From assembly GCF_000213975.1 (NCBI RefSeq), contig NZ_GL892076.1:805092-869091 (forward strand): a stretch of 64,000 nucleotides of DNA, written 5' to 3'. Shown one piece after another: positions 33,981 through 41,569 of this stretch. The notes beneath the pieces were generated by a model, which was not told the DNA's origin, made no database searches, and saw nothing but the letters and a program-made list of their open reading frames with translations. This DNA is from Centipeda periodontii DSM 2778. Lineage in GTDB: Bacteria; Bacillota; Negativicutes; Selenomonadales; Selenomonadaceae. Numbering within the stretch: the stretch's first letter is position 1; each line of letters opens with the position of its first letter. Both the position numbers and the translations under genes were made by a program.

Positions 33981-34412
33981 ATGAATTATTTCAGCAAGGC
34001 GGCTGCCGCCGTCCTTCTTACTTCGAGTCTGTTTGCTGCCGGCTGTGGTCAGGTGCACATCGGAACGCTCGATCGTGCACGTGTGCAGGAGGAGGCACCT
34101 GCAATCAAGGCCGTGGTCACCGAGGCAAATACAAAGCTCATGGAGGCACAGCAGGAAGCACAGGCGAAATTCGAGGCGAACCCGACGATGACTCAAGAGG
34201 AGGCGCAGCAGCTCCAGATGGAAACGCAGCGCAAGATGGCGGGACTCAATCAGATGTACAGCATTCAGCTTGAGCAGAAACTGAATGTCGCCGTGCAGGA
34301 CATTGTCAAGGAGAAACAATTTGATATCGTCATGGACAGCTCCAAGACCTATCCGAGCGTGCTCACAGGCGGTACGGACATTACCGACGAAGTGATCCAA
34401 AAACTCCAATAA
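33981..34412 (+). CDS. OmpH/Skp-family lipoprotein, copy 3
   Basis: A 143-residue protein starting at ATG 33981. The signal ends in lipobox LFAAGC (Cys 18), so the protein would be lipid-anchored, unlike soluble Skp. It retains the family start (VHIGTLDRARVQEEAP), the helical hairpin rich in Gln/Glu (about 45-105) and the closing FDIVMDSSKTYPSVLTGGTDIT. It lies 13 bp upstream of lpxD, the classic skp-lpxD order of Gram-negative envelope clusters. Confidence 0.82.
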   Translation: MNYFSKAAAAVLLTSSLFAAGCGQVHIGTLDRARVQEEAPAIKAVVTEANTKLMEAQQEAQAKFEANPTMTQEEAQQLQMETQRKMAGLNQMYSIQLEQKLNVAVQDIVKEKQFDIVMDSSKTYPSVLTGGTDITDEVIQKLQ

Positions 34413-34425
34413 AGGGGCATGAAGC

Positions 34426-35451
34426 ATGGAAAAGACAGTCAATGAGATTGCGGAGCTGATCGGCGGTACGGTCCGCGGGGACGGCAACCGTCTCATTCGC
34501 AGCCTTGCCTCTCTGGACGAGGCGGGGGCGGATGATCTCGCCTTTGCTGTTCCTCCGCATATCGAGGCGGCACGCGCAGGAGCAAAGGCGGGAGCACTCC
34601 TCCTGCCGCCGGGCACGGAGGGCTTTTCGTGTCCCGTCATCTATGTCGCAGAACCGAAGGCGGCGTTTGCCAAACTGTTGACGATCTTTACACCGCCGAT
34701 TGAGCATACCGTCGGTGTCAGCGATGAGGCGTATATCGGAGCCGACGTCCGGATCGGCGCGGGCGTGACCATCCTGCCCTTTGCCTACATCGACGACCAT
34801 GCCGTTCTCGGCGCGGGCGTGACCATCTATCCGCATGTCTATGTCGGGCAGTATAGTGAGATCGGTGATCATACCGTCATCTATCCGAATGCGACCGTGC
34901 GGGAGCATTGCCGCATCGGTGCGCGCTGCACGATTCACAGCTCTGCCGTCATCGGTGCGGATGGGTTCGGCTTTACGACGGAGGCAGGTGTCCATACGAA
35001 GGTACCACAGGTCGGCGGTGTCGTCATCGAGGATGATGTGGAGATCGGCGCGCACGTCGGCATCGACCGTGCGACACTCGGTGCGACGGTCATCGGCAAG
35101 GGGACAAAGATCGACAACCTCGTGCATATCGGACATAACTGCAGTATCGGCGCAAACTGTCTGATCGTCGCACAGACGGGCATCTCCGGCTCCACAAAGG
35201 TGGGGCATAACGTCACCTTCGGCGGACAGGTCGGTACCGTCGGACATATCAATATCGGTGCGAACTCGGTCTACGCCGCACGCTCCGGCATCATCGCGGA
35301 TATGCCCGAGGGCGTCTTCTGCGCAGGCTTTCCCGTGCAGCCGCACGCCGAGTGGCTGCGCGTACAGGCGGCAATCCGCCGCCTGCCTGAGATGGTGAAG
35401 AAGATCAAGACACTCGAAAAGGAAATCGAGGGTCTGCAAGGGAAAGACTGA
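34426..35451 (+). CDS. lpxD: UDP-3-O-acylglucosamine N-acyltransferase
   Basis: A 341-residue enzyme of usual LpxD length. An N-terminal uridine-binding domain (about 1-100, ending near IYVAEPKAAFAKLL) is followed by a hexapeptide-repeat beta-helix (VSDEAYIGADVRIGAGVTIL onward) with the catalytic-His context NLVHIGHNCSIG, and a C-terminal helix. It adds the second 3-hydroxyacyl chain in lipid A synthesis. It is one base from lpxL and downstream of an ompH-like gene. The usual neighbours lpxC, fabZ, lpxA and lpxB are not in the window. Confidence 0.95.
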   Translation: MEKTVNEIAELIGGTVRGDGNRLIRSLASLDEAGADDLAFAVPPHIEAARAGAKAGALLLPPGTEGFSCPVIYVAEPKAAFAKLLTIFTPPIEHTVGVSDEAYIGADVRIGAGVTILPFAYIDDHAVLGAGVTIYPHVYVGQYSEIGDHTVIYPNATVREHCRIGARCTIHSSAVIGADGFGFTTEAGVHTKVPQVGGVVIEDDVEIGAHVGIDRATLGATVIGKGTKIDNLVHIGHNCSIGANCLIVAQTGISGSTKVGHNVTFGGQVGTVGHINIGANSVYAARSGIIADMPEGVFCAGFPVQPHAEWLRVQAAIRRLPEMVKKIKTLEKEIEGLQGKD

Positions 35452-35452
35452 G

Positions 35453-36322
35453 ATGTTTTCCTACTATGCGGTAAAGCTTCTCAGCTGTCTGATCTGTCTT
35501 CTGCCGCACGGTGCCGCGATGATGCTTGGTCAGGGGCTGGCACGGCTCGCTTGGATCTTTGTGCCGAAAAAGCGCAAGACACTGGCGCGTGAGCAGGTCA
35601 TGCGCTGCCTCTCTGTTTCGGCGGCAGAGGCGGAACGCATTGCGCGGGCGAGCAGCCTGCGCTTTGGTCCCATGTTGATGGAGGTCCTCCGTTTCCCCGT
35701 CATGAAGGGGCGTATGGATGACTATGTCACGATTACGGGAGCGATTGCTGAGGTACGCGCAGCAGTCGCTGCTGGCAAGGGGGCGATCTTTGCCACCTCA
35801 CATAGCGGCAATTGGGAGCTCATGGGCGGCGCGTTCGCCTGTGCGGGACTCCCCATCGTCGGTGTGGCAAAGCGCCAGAGCGCAGCAGGAATGGACCGCT
35901 TCATCAACGAGTACCGCGCACTTGTCGGTATGCATATCACCTATCAGACGGGCGTGCGTGAGATGTTCCGTATGATCGATGCGGGGTGGATCATCGGACT
36001 CATCAGCGATCAGGATCCATCTCTGCGTGACGGCATCATCATCGATTTCTTCGGACAGCCGACGAACGCGTTCACGGGAGCGGCGGCGATCGCACGGCGC
36101 TGCGGCGTGCCGATCTTTCCCGTCTTTATCCATCGCGAGGAGAGCGGACATCATATCCTGACCGTTGAGCCGGGCATTATGGTTGAAAAGACGGATGACC
36201 GCACGGAGGATGTCCGTCGTGTAACGCAGACGATCAATACGCGCATCGAGCAATGGATCCGAAAATATCCCGAGGAGTGGTTCTGGCTGCATGACCGCTG
36301 GAAATCGCTGCGGGAGGAGTAA
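35453..36322 (+). CDS. Lipid A late acyltransferase (LpxL/HtrB family)
   Basis: A 289-residue inner-membrane acyltransferase. The N-terminal membrane segment (about 8-30) is followed by the catalytic HX4E motif in TSHSGNWELMG, the GLISDQDP block and FGQPTNAFTGAA, all typical of the LpxL/LpxM/HtrB family. It transfers a secondary acyl chain onto the Kdo-lipid A precursor. It follows lpxD directly, and a strong terminator closes the operon. Confidence 0.9.
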   Translation: MFSYYAVKLLSCLICLLPHGAAMMLGQGLARLAWIFVPKKRKTLAREQVMRCLSVSAAEAERIARASSLRFGPMLMEVLRFPVMKGRMDDYVTITGAIAEVRAAVAAGKGAIFATSHSGNWELMGGAFACAGLPIVGVAKRQSAAGMDRFINEYRALVGMHITYQTGVREMFRMIDAGWIIGLISDQDPSLRDGIIIDFFGQPTNAFTGAAAIARRCGVPIFPVFIHREESGHHILTVEPGIMVEKTDDRTEDVRRVTQTINTRIEQWIRKYPEEWFWLHDRWKSLREE

Positions 36323-36343
36323 TAATATATGCGCAGAGCAGAT

Positions 36344-36383
36344 GTCCCCGATTGAATCAAGAAAATTCAATCGGGGACTTTTT
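36344..36383 (+). terminator. Terminator closing the envelope block
   Basis: GTCCCCGATTGAAT CAAGAAA ATTCAATCGGGGAC, a perfect 14-bp stem followed by TTTTTA. Confidence 0.9.
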
Positions 36384-36390
36384 ATATCGC

Positions 36391-36444
36391 TTGCTCTTTC
36401 TTTTCTTTTCGGCTAAAATAGGAGTGTAACCTATATTAGCCGAA
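36391..36444 (+). promoter_or_regulatory. Promoter with overlapping inverted repeat before the DUF4143 ATPase
   Basis: TTGCTC (36391-36396), 17-bp spacer, TAAAAT (36414-36419). TTCGGCTAA (36408-36416) and TTAGCCGAA (36436-36444) are perfect 9-bp arms that cover the -10 box, as expected for a repressor site. Confidence 0.5.
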
Positions 36445-36457
36445 ATAAGGAGTGAAG

Positions 36458-37687
36458 ATGGGATACATCAAACGAAGCATGGAGGATGTTTTTCTCAGAC
36501 TCAATGAAGAGTACCCTGCTGTTTTGCTGACCGGTCCTCGACAGGTTGGCAAGACAACCATGCTACAAAATCTGATTGCAGTGGAGGCGCGTAATCGGAA
36601 TTACGTTTCCCTCGATGATCTGAATGAGCGTACACTCGCGAAATCAGATCCGGCGATGTTTTTCCAGCTGCATCAGCCCCCTGTTCTGATTGATGAAATA
36701 CAGTATGCACCGGAGCTGTTCACCTATATCAAAATCCATGTGGACAAGTATCAGCGCGCCGGCGATGTTTGGATGACGGGTTCACATCTGTTCAAACTGA
36801 TGGACGGCGTGCAGGAGTCGCTGGCGGGGCGTGTTGCCCTGCTTCACCTTTCGCCGCTTTCTCAACAAGAGATATATGGGCATCCGTTTGGAGCGTTTTG
36901 CCTGGATATGACCGCTCTTTCAGAGCGTCAGCGGGTCGTCGAGCCTGTCTCAGTCTCGGATGTCTTTCAGCGGCTGTTTTTGGGTGGGATGCCTGCGCTC
37001 GTCAGTAAAAAATACCAGGAACGGAATATTTTCTATGCGAGCTATATCTCCACATATTTGGAGCGCGATGTAAAGGCTTTATCGGGCGGCATAGATTCTC
37101 TGAAATTCTTGAATTTCATTACGGCGGTGGCTGCCAGAACAGCGCAGATGGTGAACTATAAGGGGATCGCAGATGACTGTGATATTGACCAGACCACGGC
37201 GAAGAGCTGGCTCCGCGTTTTAGAAACGCTGGGGATCATTTTCTATCTGCATCCGTATTCGAACAATGTACTCAAGCGTATGGTGAAGACACCAAAGTTA
37301 TATTTCTACGACACAGGACTTTCCTGTTATCTTACGAAGTGGAGCAGTGCCGAAACTGTCATGAGCGGCGCGATGAACGGCGCTTTGTTGGAAAACTATG
37401 TGGTGAGCGAAATACAAAAGAGCTATCAGAATACAGGGCAAGAAGCCTATCTCTACTACTATCGAGATAAGGATGCAAGAGAGATCGACCTGATTATGGA
37501 AGGCGATGGGCAGCTGCATCCGCTTGAGATCAAGAAAACGGCTGCGCCGGAAAAGAAGATGATCCGCACGTTTTCTGCGATTGAAAAAGCACCTCTGCAG
37601 CGCGGCATGGGCGCAATACTCTGCCTTGCCGAAAAGCTCGGCGCATTTGATCGAGAGAATCTGATTGTTCCGATATCGCTCATTTGA
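36458..37687 (+). CDS. AAA-type ATPase with DUF4143 domain
   Basis: A 409-residue protein starting at ATG 36458 behind AAGGAG. Walker A is LLTGPRQVGKTTML and Walker B is PVLIDEIQYAPEL, with sensor-like WMTGSHLFKLM. The C-terminal DUF4143 region (about 200-370) contains YISTYLERDVKAL and a PD-(D/E)xK-like core (EIDLIMEGDGQLHPLEIKKT), suggestive of a nuclease fold. Such genes are widespread, patchily distributed and of unknown function. It has its own promoter-operator and lies between two terminated units beside a transposase remnant, so horizontal gain is plausible. Confidence 0.85.
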   Translation: MGYIKRSMEDVFLRLNEEYPAVLLTGPRQVGKTTMLQNLIAVEARNRNYVSLDDLNERTLAKSDPAMFFQLHQPPVLIDEIQYAPELFTYIKIHVDKYQRAGDVWMTGSHLFKLMDGVQESLAGRVALLHLSPLSQQEIYGHPFGAFCLDMTALSERQRVVEPVSVSDVFQRLFLGGMPALVSKKYQERNIFYASYISTYLERDVKALSGGIDSLKFLNFITAVAARTAQMVNYKGIADDCDIDQTTAKSWLRVLETLGIIFYLHPYSNNVLKRMVKTPKLYFYDTGLSCYLTKWSSAETVMSGAMNGALLENYVVSEIQKSYQNTGQEAYLYYYRDKDAREIDLIMEGDGQLHPLEIKKTAAPEKKMIRTFSAIEKAPLQRGMGAILCLAEKLGAFDRENLIVPISLI

Positions 37688-37699
37688 TGATGGAGAAAA

Positions 37700-37891
37700 T
37701 TTGGCTCTACTCCAAAACTAGTGGAAAAGCTATTTTCAGAACAGGTGTCGCTAATTTCAATTTTCCTGCAACCAAGTAGATCATTGCGGCATAGCCTTCA
37801 AAGGTATGAAAACCTCCAGCGATTGGACAATCTTGAAAGGCACGCCCCGTCTTTTGGTACTGCATGGAAAGTTCTGTCATGTTTTCTGTAC
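37700..37891 (-). pseudogene. Possible 3' remnant of an ISL3-type transposase
   Basis: Read on the minus strand, the segment gives NMTELSMQYQKTGRAF and, after a +1 shift, KIVQSLEVFIPLKAMPQ. This resembles the C-terminal KTGRAYRI..QAL pattern of ISL3-family transposases. Stop codons and shifts follow. The left edge GGCTCTACTCCAAAACTAG may be an old inverted-repeat end. No other part of the gene is seen. Confidence 0.35.
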
Positions 37892-40327
37892 TCAGTCGTA
37901 GCGTATAAGGGGGGCGATCGATATCGTATCCGGTGCGGGCTTGGATGCAGTTGGCGTACTTCCCTCTGCTGTCGGAGGAACATCCTGCACGAGGGATGTG
38001 CGTGTGGCAATGCTGCCGAGGATGGCGCTCGCTACAGGAGTGTTCTCATCGCGCTTTTCTGCCGGTGCATTTGGCTGGTCAAGCGGTGTGAAGGTGACCG
38101 CGAGCGTGTCCCCCGTTCGAATGGGGCTTGTGAAGTCCGCCTTGTTCCCGTTTACGAGGATGGTGAAGGTGACGCGGCTCGTCGCAGGCGGCGGTGTAAA
38201 CCCGACGGCAAACAGTGCCTCGCTCACATTCGCACTGCCTGTGCCCTTTTGATAGGCAATGACGGCGCCGTCCTCGACCACAGTGCCGGAGGATGCCTCA
38301 CGTCCATTGATCGTAAGCGAGAATCCGGAGGCGGGCACCTGATGCTCCCTGCCCTCGTAGATGATCGTCACATAGGCAGATGCGTCAGAGAGGTTGAGGA
38401 CGGATTCGACCGTCGGGATGGCGGTCTCCTCATACTCGATGACATCGCCCTCATGAAGCGTGGTGGAGAGGAGGGCGGGCGCCTCGTTGAGTGTGATCTG
38501 CGGTTGGGTGGAGAAGCGTCGCGCTTCGCCGTTGAGCGTATAGGAGATGCGCCGTCCCGTGGGGGGAAGACCTGCCGCACGCAGCACCTCGCCAAGGGTG
38601 CGTTCCCGCCGTGAGACAATCACATCGCCGTCACGCAGGATGGGGTCTCCCTCGGGAACACTCTCATTGATTAGAATGCTCGCGGTGACGGTGATCTCCT
38701 CTCCGTTGAGGATAACCGTATAGCCGTTAATTGTGCCGATGATATCACTGAGGTGCACCTCGGGTTGTATCCCGTTCTCGCCCGCGACGAGCCTGATCCG
38801 ACAGTCATCGTGGATGGGCGAATCGAGGCTCGCAATCTTGTCGTCGATGGTGATCTGTGCGAGCGTGCCCATCGTACCGGGAAAGCTGCGTCGCTCCCCG
38901 TTTACCGTGATCATCAGTCCCATGCCGGGACGCCCGTTGTATTTGCGCAGACTGATGCCGGCGGCGAGCAAGGCATCGGAGACGTTCAGCTCGCGGAAGT
39001 TGAAGAGGCTGTATTCGATGTCATTGATCCAGACGGCGAGGAAATGCAGCGTGTTGATGGAGGCAATCTTGAGAATGCCAAGTGGTGTGACCGCATCGGG
39101 TGCGTGAAGATCTTCCGGAAGCTCTGCAATGCCGTCCACCTCGTTCGGCTGGCGCACGGCGACGCGTGCCTCAGGAATCCCGAGTGCCGTCGCCACGAGT
39201 TCCGGCATCATGGGTGTGAGCGAACCGCCGCCGACGAGCATGACTGCCTGCGGCGGCTCACCATTCAGCTCCAAGATTTGCTTTGCAATCGCATTCGCCA
39301 GATGTTCGATCCCAGGTCTTATGGCGGTGACGATTTGCTTGGCGGTCAGCGAGAGCTTCATGCCGAGAATGTCGGTGAAGGACACATCCTGACCGTCCGC
39401 CGCCTTGCGTTTGACATCCTCGGCGACGTTGAAGTCGAGCAGGTATTCGCGTGAGATCGCCTCCGTGATCTCATCGCCTGCCATCGGCACCATACCGTAG
39501 GCGATGACGGAGCCGTCCCGCGTGATGGCGACGTCCGAGGTGCCCGCGCCGATATCCACGAGGACGAGATTCAGATGGCGCATCGTAGGCGGGATAAGAA
39601 CGTTGATGCCCGCGATCGGCTCGAGGGTGAGCGCGCGCATCTCAAGATGTGCTTCGCGCAGAGCCGACTGCATGGAGTCCACGACCTGACGCGGGAGGAA
39701 GGTCGCAATGACGGTTGCCTGTGCGTGTCTGCCGCGCTGACCGACGAGAGTCTTGAGTTCGTTGTCATCGAGCGTATAGCGGATCGTGCTGTAGCCGACG
39801 CAATAGTAGCGCGTCGGATCGTCGACCGTGTGCGAGTGCGCAAGCTTTCGCTGTGCCGCCTGCACGCCCGCAAAGTCGAGATCGCGCTGCTGTGCGGACG
39901 TGATGGTGCCCGTGATCTCCTGCTCCGCCTCGGCGGTCATCGTGTAGAGGGCGCGTCCCGCGGCAGCCACAGCAGCGCTCTGGAGTGCGCCCGTGCGCTC
40001 GGTGAGGCGGTGCTTGACCTCGCGGATGACGGCAGCAACCTGCGGCACATCGTGAATCTGTCCGTCGAGCATGGCGCGCGTCTTGTGCTCCATGCGCTCG
40101 GTCGCGAGAATGTGGAGCAGACCGTCCCGCTGCTCGGCAACGATGCCGATGACACTGCGCGTGCCGATATCGAGTGCAAAGACAAGCTCCGTGGGGCGCT
40201 CATGACGAGCAGTATGGTTTGACCCGGGCTCTCCCTTCTTGGGACGCCCGTGCCTTTTCGAACGTCCCCGTCTCTTTGCCACTGAGCCTGATGTCATTTC
40301 TTCGTTCGTTTTATCCAGATCCGGCAT
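37892..40327 (-). CDS. FtsA/PilM-like actin-fold protein with tandem C-terminal repeats
   Basis: An 811-residue protein starting at ATG 40327 behind GAGGAG. A basic N-terminus (1-45) precedes an ASKHA fold: phosphate-1 VFALDIGTRSVIG, a long subdomain 1C-like part, phosphate-2 LVLVDIGAGTSDVAI and adenosine motif AVMLVGGGSLTPMMPE. From about 455 to 770 the chain contains about five repeats of 65-80 residues, each with an LxINGxxxxF-like strand and a DxIxDGDxI-like end, of probable beta-grasp or SLBB-like type. FtsA itself lacks this extension. Function is unknown; a polymerising cytoskeletal or envelope anchor role is inferred. It has its own TATAAT at 40371-40366 (minus strand). Confidence 0.72.
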   Translation of the reverse strand: MPDLDKTNEEMTSGSVAKRRGRSKRHGRPKKGEPGSNHTARHERPTELVFALDIGTRSVIGIVAEQRDGLLHILATERMEHKTRAMLDGQIHDVPQVAAVIREVKHRLTERTGALQSAAVAAAGRALYTMTAEAEQEITGTITSAQQRDLDFAGVQAAQRKLAHSHTVDDPTRYYCVGYSTIRYTLDDNELKTLVGQRGRHAQATVIATFLPRQVVDSMQSALREAHLEMRALTLEPIAGINVLIPPTMRHLNLVLVDIGAGTSDVAITRDGSVIAYGMVPMAGDEITEAISREYLLDFNVAEDVKRKAADGQDVSFTDILGMKLSLTAKQIVTAIRPGIEHLANAIAKQILELNGEPPQAVMLVGGGSLTPMMPELVATALGIPEARVAVRQPNEVDGIAELPEDLHAPDAVTPLGILKIASINTLHFLAVWINDIEYSLFNFRELNVSDALLAAGISLRKYNGRPGMGLMITVNGERRSFPGTMGTLAQITIDDKIASLDSPIHDDCRIRLVAGENGIQPEVHLSDIIGTINGYTVILNGEEITVTASILINESVPEGDPILRDGDVIVSRRERTLGEVLRAAGLPPTGRRISYTLNGEARRFSTQPQITLNEAPALLSTTLHEGDVIEYEETAIPTVESVLNLSDASAYVTIIYEGREHQVPASGFSLTINGREASSGTVVEDGAVIAYQKGTGSANVSEALFAVGFTPPPATSRVTFTILVNGNKADFTSPIRTGDTLAVTFTPLDQPNAPAEKRDENTPVASAILGSIATRTSLVQDVPPTAEGSTPTASKPAPDTISIAPLIRYD

Positions 40328-40426
40328 TTCGATCTCCTCTGATCCTGTGTCACCTACTGTATAACATTATATTTATTCGTGTCGTTTCAAAAAAATCCTG
40401 CCATTCCGTATGCACGAACTGCACAT

Positions 40427-40471
40427 AAAAAGGTCAGAACGAAGCCGCCGCGCGGGCAGTTCCACTCTGAC
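40427..40471 (-). terminator. Terminator of the candidate RNA
   Basis: On the minus strand, GTCAGAGTGGAACTGCC pairs with GGCGGCTTCGTTCTGAC around CGCGC, followed by CCTTTTT. Confidence 0.75.
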
Positions 40472-40661
40472 CACAAGAGAGGGGTCTGAAATGCCGTATG
40501 ACTTATATGTCTATACCTGCGTAAAGCAGGTGGGTACCCTAAGTCCGACTCCTGCGTTCTCCGAAGGAGCATCACATTCACCGGAATCAATTCGGATTCC
40601 CTAAAAGATCTGTAGGTTAGACATTGCTAAGGCACACGCACATCTAAGGCTCACCTTCTTG
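40427..40661 (-). ncRNA. Candidate stand-alone structured RNA (6S-like or novel)
   Basis: The minus strand carries TTGCGG-17-TATCAT (40696-40668) and then about 235 nt with no coding potential. It holds several perfect hairpins: GGAATC/GATTCC, CTCC-TTCG-GAG, ACCTGC/GCAGGT and GTATaGAC/GTCATAC. It ends in a GC-rich terminator (GTCAGA..TCTGAC plus U5). The 5' AAGAAGGT can pair with the 3' ACCTTTTT, as in rod-like 6S RNAs. A separate promoter serves the downstream gene, so it is probably not a leader. The segment AGAGTGGAACTGCC recalls a T-box motif, but no synthetase gene follows. The class is not identified. Confidence 0.5.
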
Positions 40662-40918
40662 TGCATTATGATAGCATAAAAAAAAGTAAGCCGCAAGACT
40701 TGACAAACAGAGGAATAACAATTTGCTGCACAATTTGAGAAGCACGGATCCGTGCAGCGTCCATCCGATGGACTTCATCTTGGCGGTTCCCATGAAATCT
40801 GTCTTTTCGGAAAACTACATCAAAATGTTTTCCCCCTCTTTTCCTATGGAAAATCCCGTGCTATAATGTAAAAGAGAATATGGAATTGTTGAACTACAGG
40901 GAAAGATGGTGCGATGAG

Positions 40919-41542
40919 ATGGCAAATGTTCGTGACGCAGTGAATGCGGTCATCACCGCAATTATGGCGCAGAAGGATTATCTGACGGCGGTGGATGCCA
41001 AGACCGGAGATGGGGATCACGGTCTGAACATGGCGCGCGGATTTACAGCCGCGGAGGAACGCCTCGCAGAGATGCCCGCCGACGCGCCGGTTAAGGATGT
41101 GCTCCATCACATTGGGCGGGCATTCATCGAGAATGTCGGCGGCGCAGCGGGGCCTCTTTACGGTATCGCATTTGTGCGTGCCAGCGAAGCGGTGAACAAT
41201 AAGACGCGCCTTGACGTGCACAGCTTCGATAAACTCTTTACCGCAGGAATTGACGCAATCCAGCGGCGCGGTCGTGCAGAGCGCGGCGACAAGACCATGC
41301 TCGATACACTCATTCCGATCCGCGACGCATTTCGCGCGGAGAATGCGGACGGCAAGAGTCTGCGCGAATGCCTTGAGGATGCCCTGAATGCGGGGCGTGC
41401 GGGCGCAGAGTACACGAAGACGATCGCGGCGCGTCGTGGGCGCGCGGCTCTCATCGGACCGCGCAGCATCGGCATCGAGGATCCGGGCGCGATGAGCTCG
41501 CTCATCATGTTCCGCGCACTGTGCAGCTATCTGCGCGGCTGA
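40919..41542 (+). CDS. dhaL: Dihydroxyacetone kinase ADP-binding subunit DhaL
   Basis: A 207-residue helical-barrel protein. ATG 40919 is chosen because a TATAAT lies at 40862-40867, leaving no leader for the in-frame ATG at 40880; CAGGGAAAG is upstream. Signatures are the Mg-ADP-binding TGDGDHGLNMARGF, GGAAGPLYG and GDKTMLDTLIPIRD, and the final RSIGIEDPGAMSS. DhaL phosphorylates DhaK-bound dihydroxyacetone using phosphate from DhaM/PTS. Neither dhaK nor dhaM is adjacent, so the partners are encoded elsewhere or the substrate differs. Confidence 0.9.
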   Translation: MANVRDAVNAVITAIMAQKDYLTAVDAKTGDGDHGLNMARGFTAAEERLAEMPADAPVKDVLHHIGRAFIENVGGAAGPLYGIAFVRASEAVNNKTRLDVHSFDKLFTAGIDAIQRRGRAERGDKTMLDTLIPIRDAFRAENADGKSLRECLEDALNAGRAGAEYTKTIAARRGRAALIGPRSIGIEDPGAMSSLIMFRALCSYLRG

Positions 41543-41569
41543 CAATATTGGGATTTGGGGGAAAAGGTT

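Larger units (their letters stand above)
40328..40918. other. Intergenic region between the divergent FtsA-like gene and dhaL
   Basis: This 590-bp gap contains the FtsA-like promoter (near 40366-40385), a probable RNA gene on the minus strand (40427-40661), its promoter, a GCACGGATCCGTGC palindrome (40742-40755) of unknown role, and the dhaL promoter near 40862. Confidence 0.6.

Noticed and set aside
37700-37891. Functional insertion sequence
   Set aside because: Only about 60 codons with frameshifts and stops remain, and no second inverted repeat is visible.
40427-40661. T-box leader upstream of the FtsA-like gene
   Set aside because: Only the AGAGTGGAACTGCC segment fits, no specifier-loop features were seen, the downstream gene is not an amino-acid gene, and it has its own promoter after the terminator.
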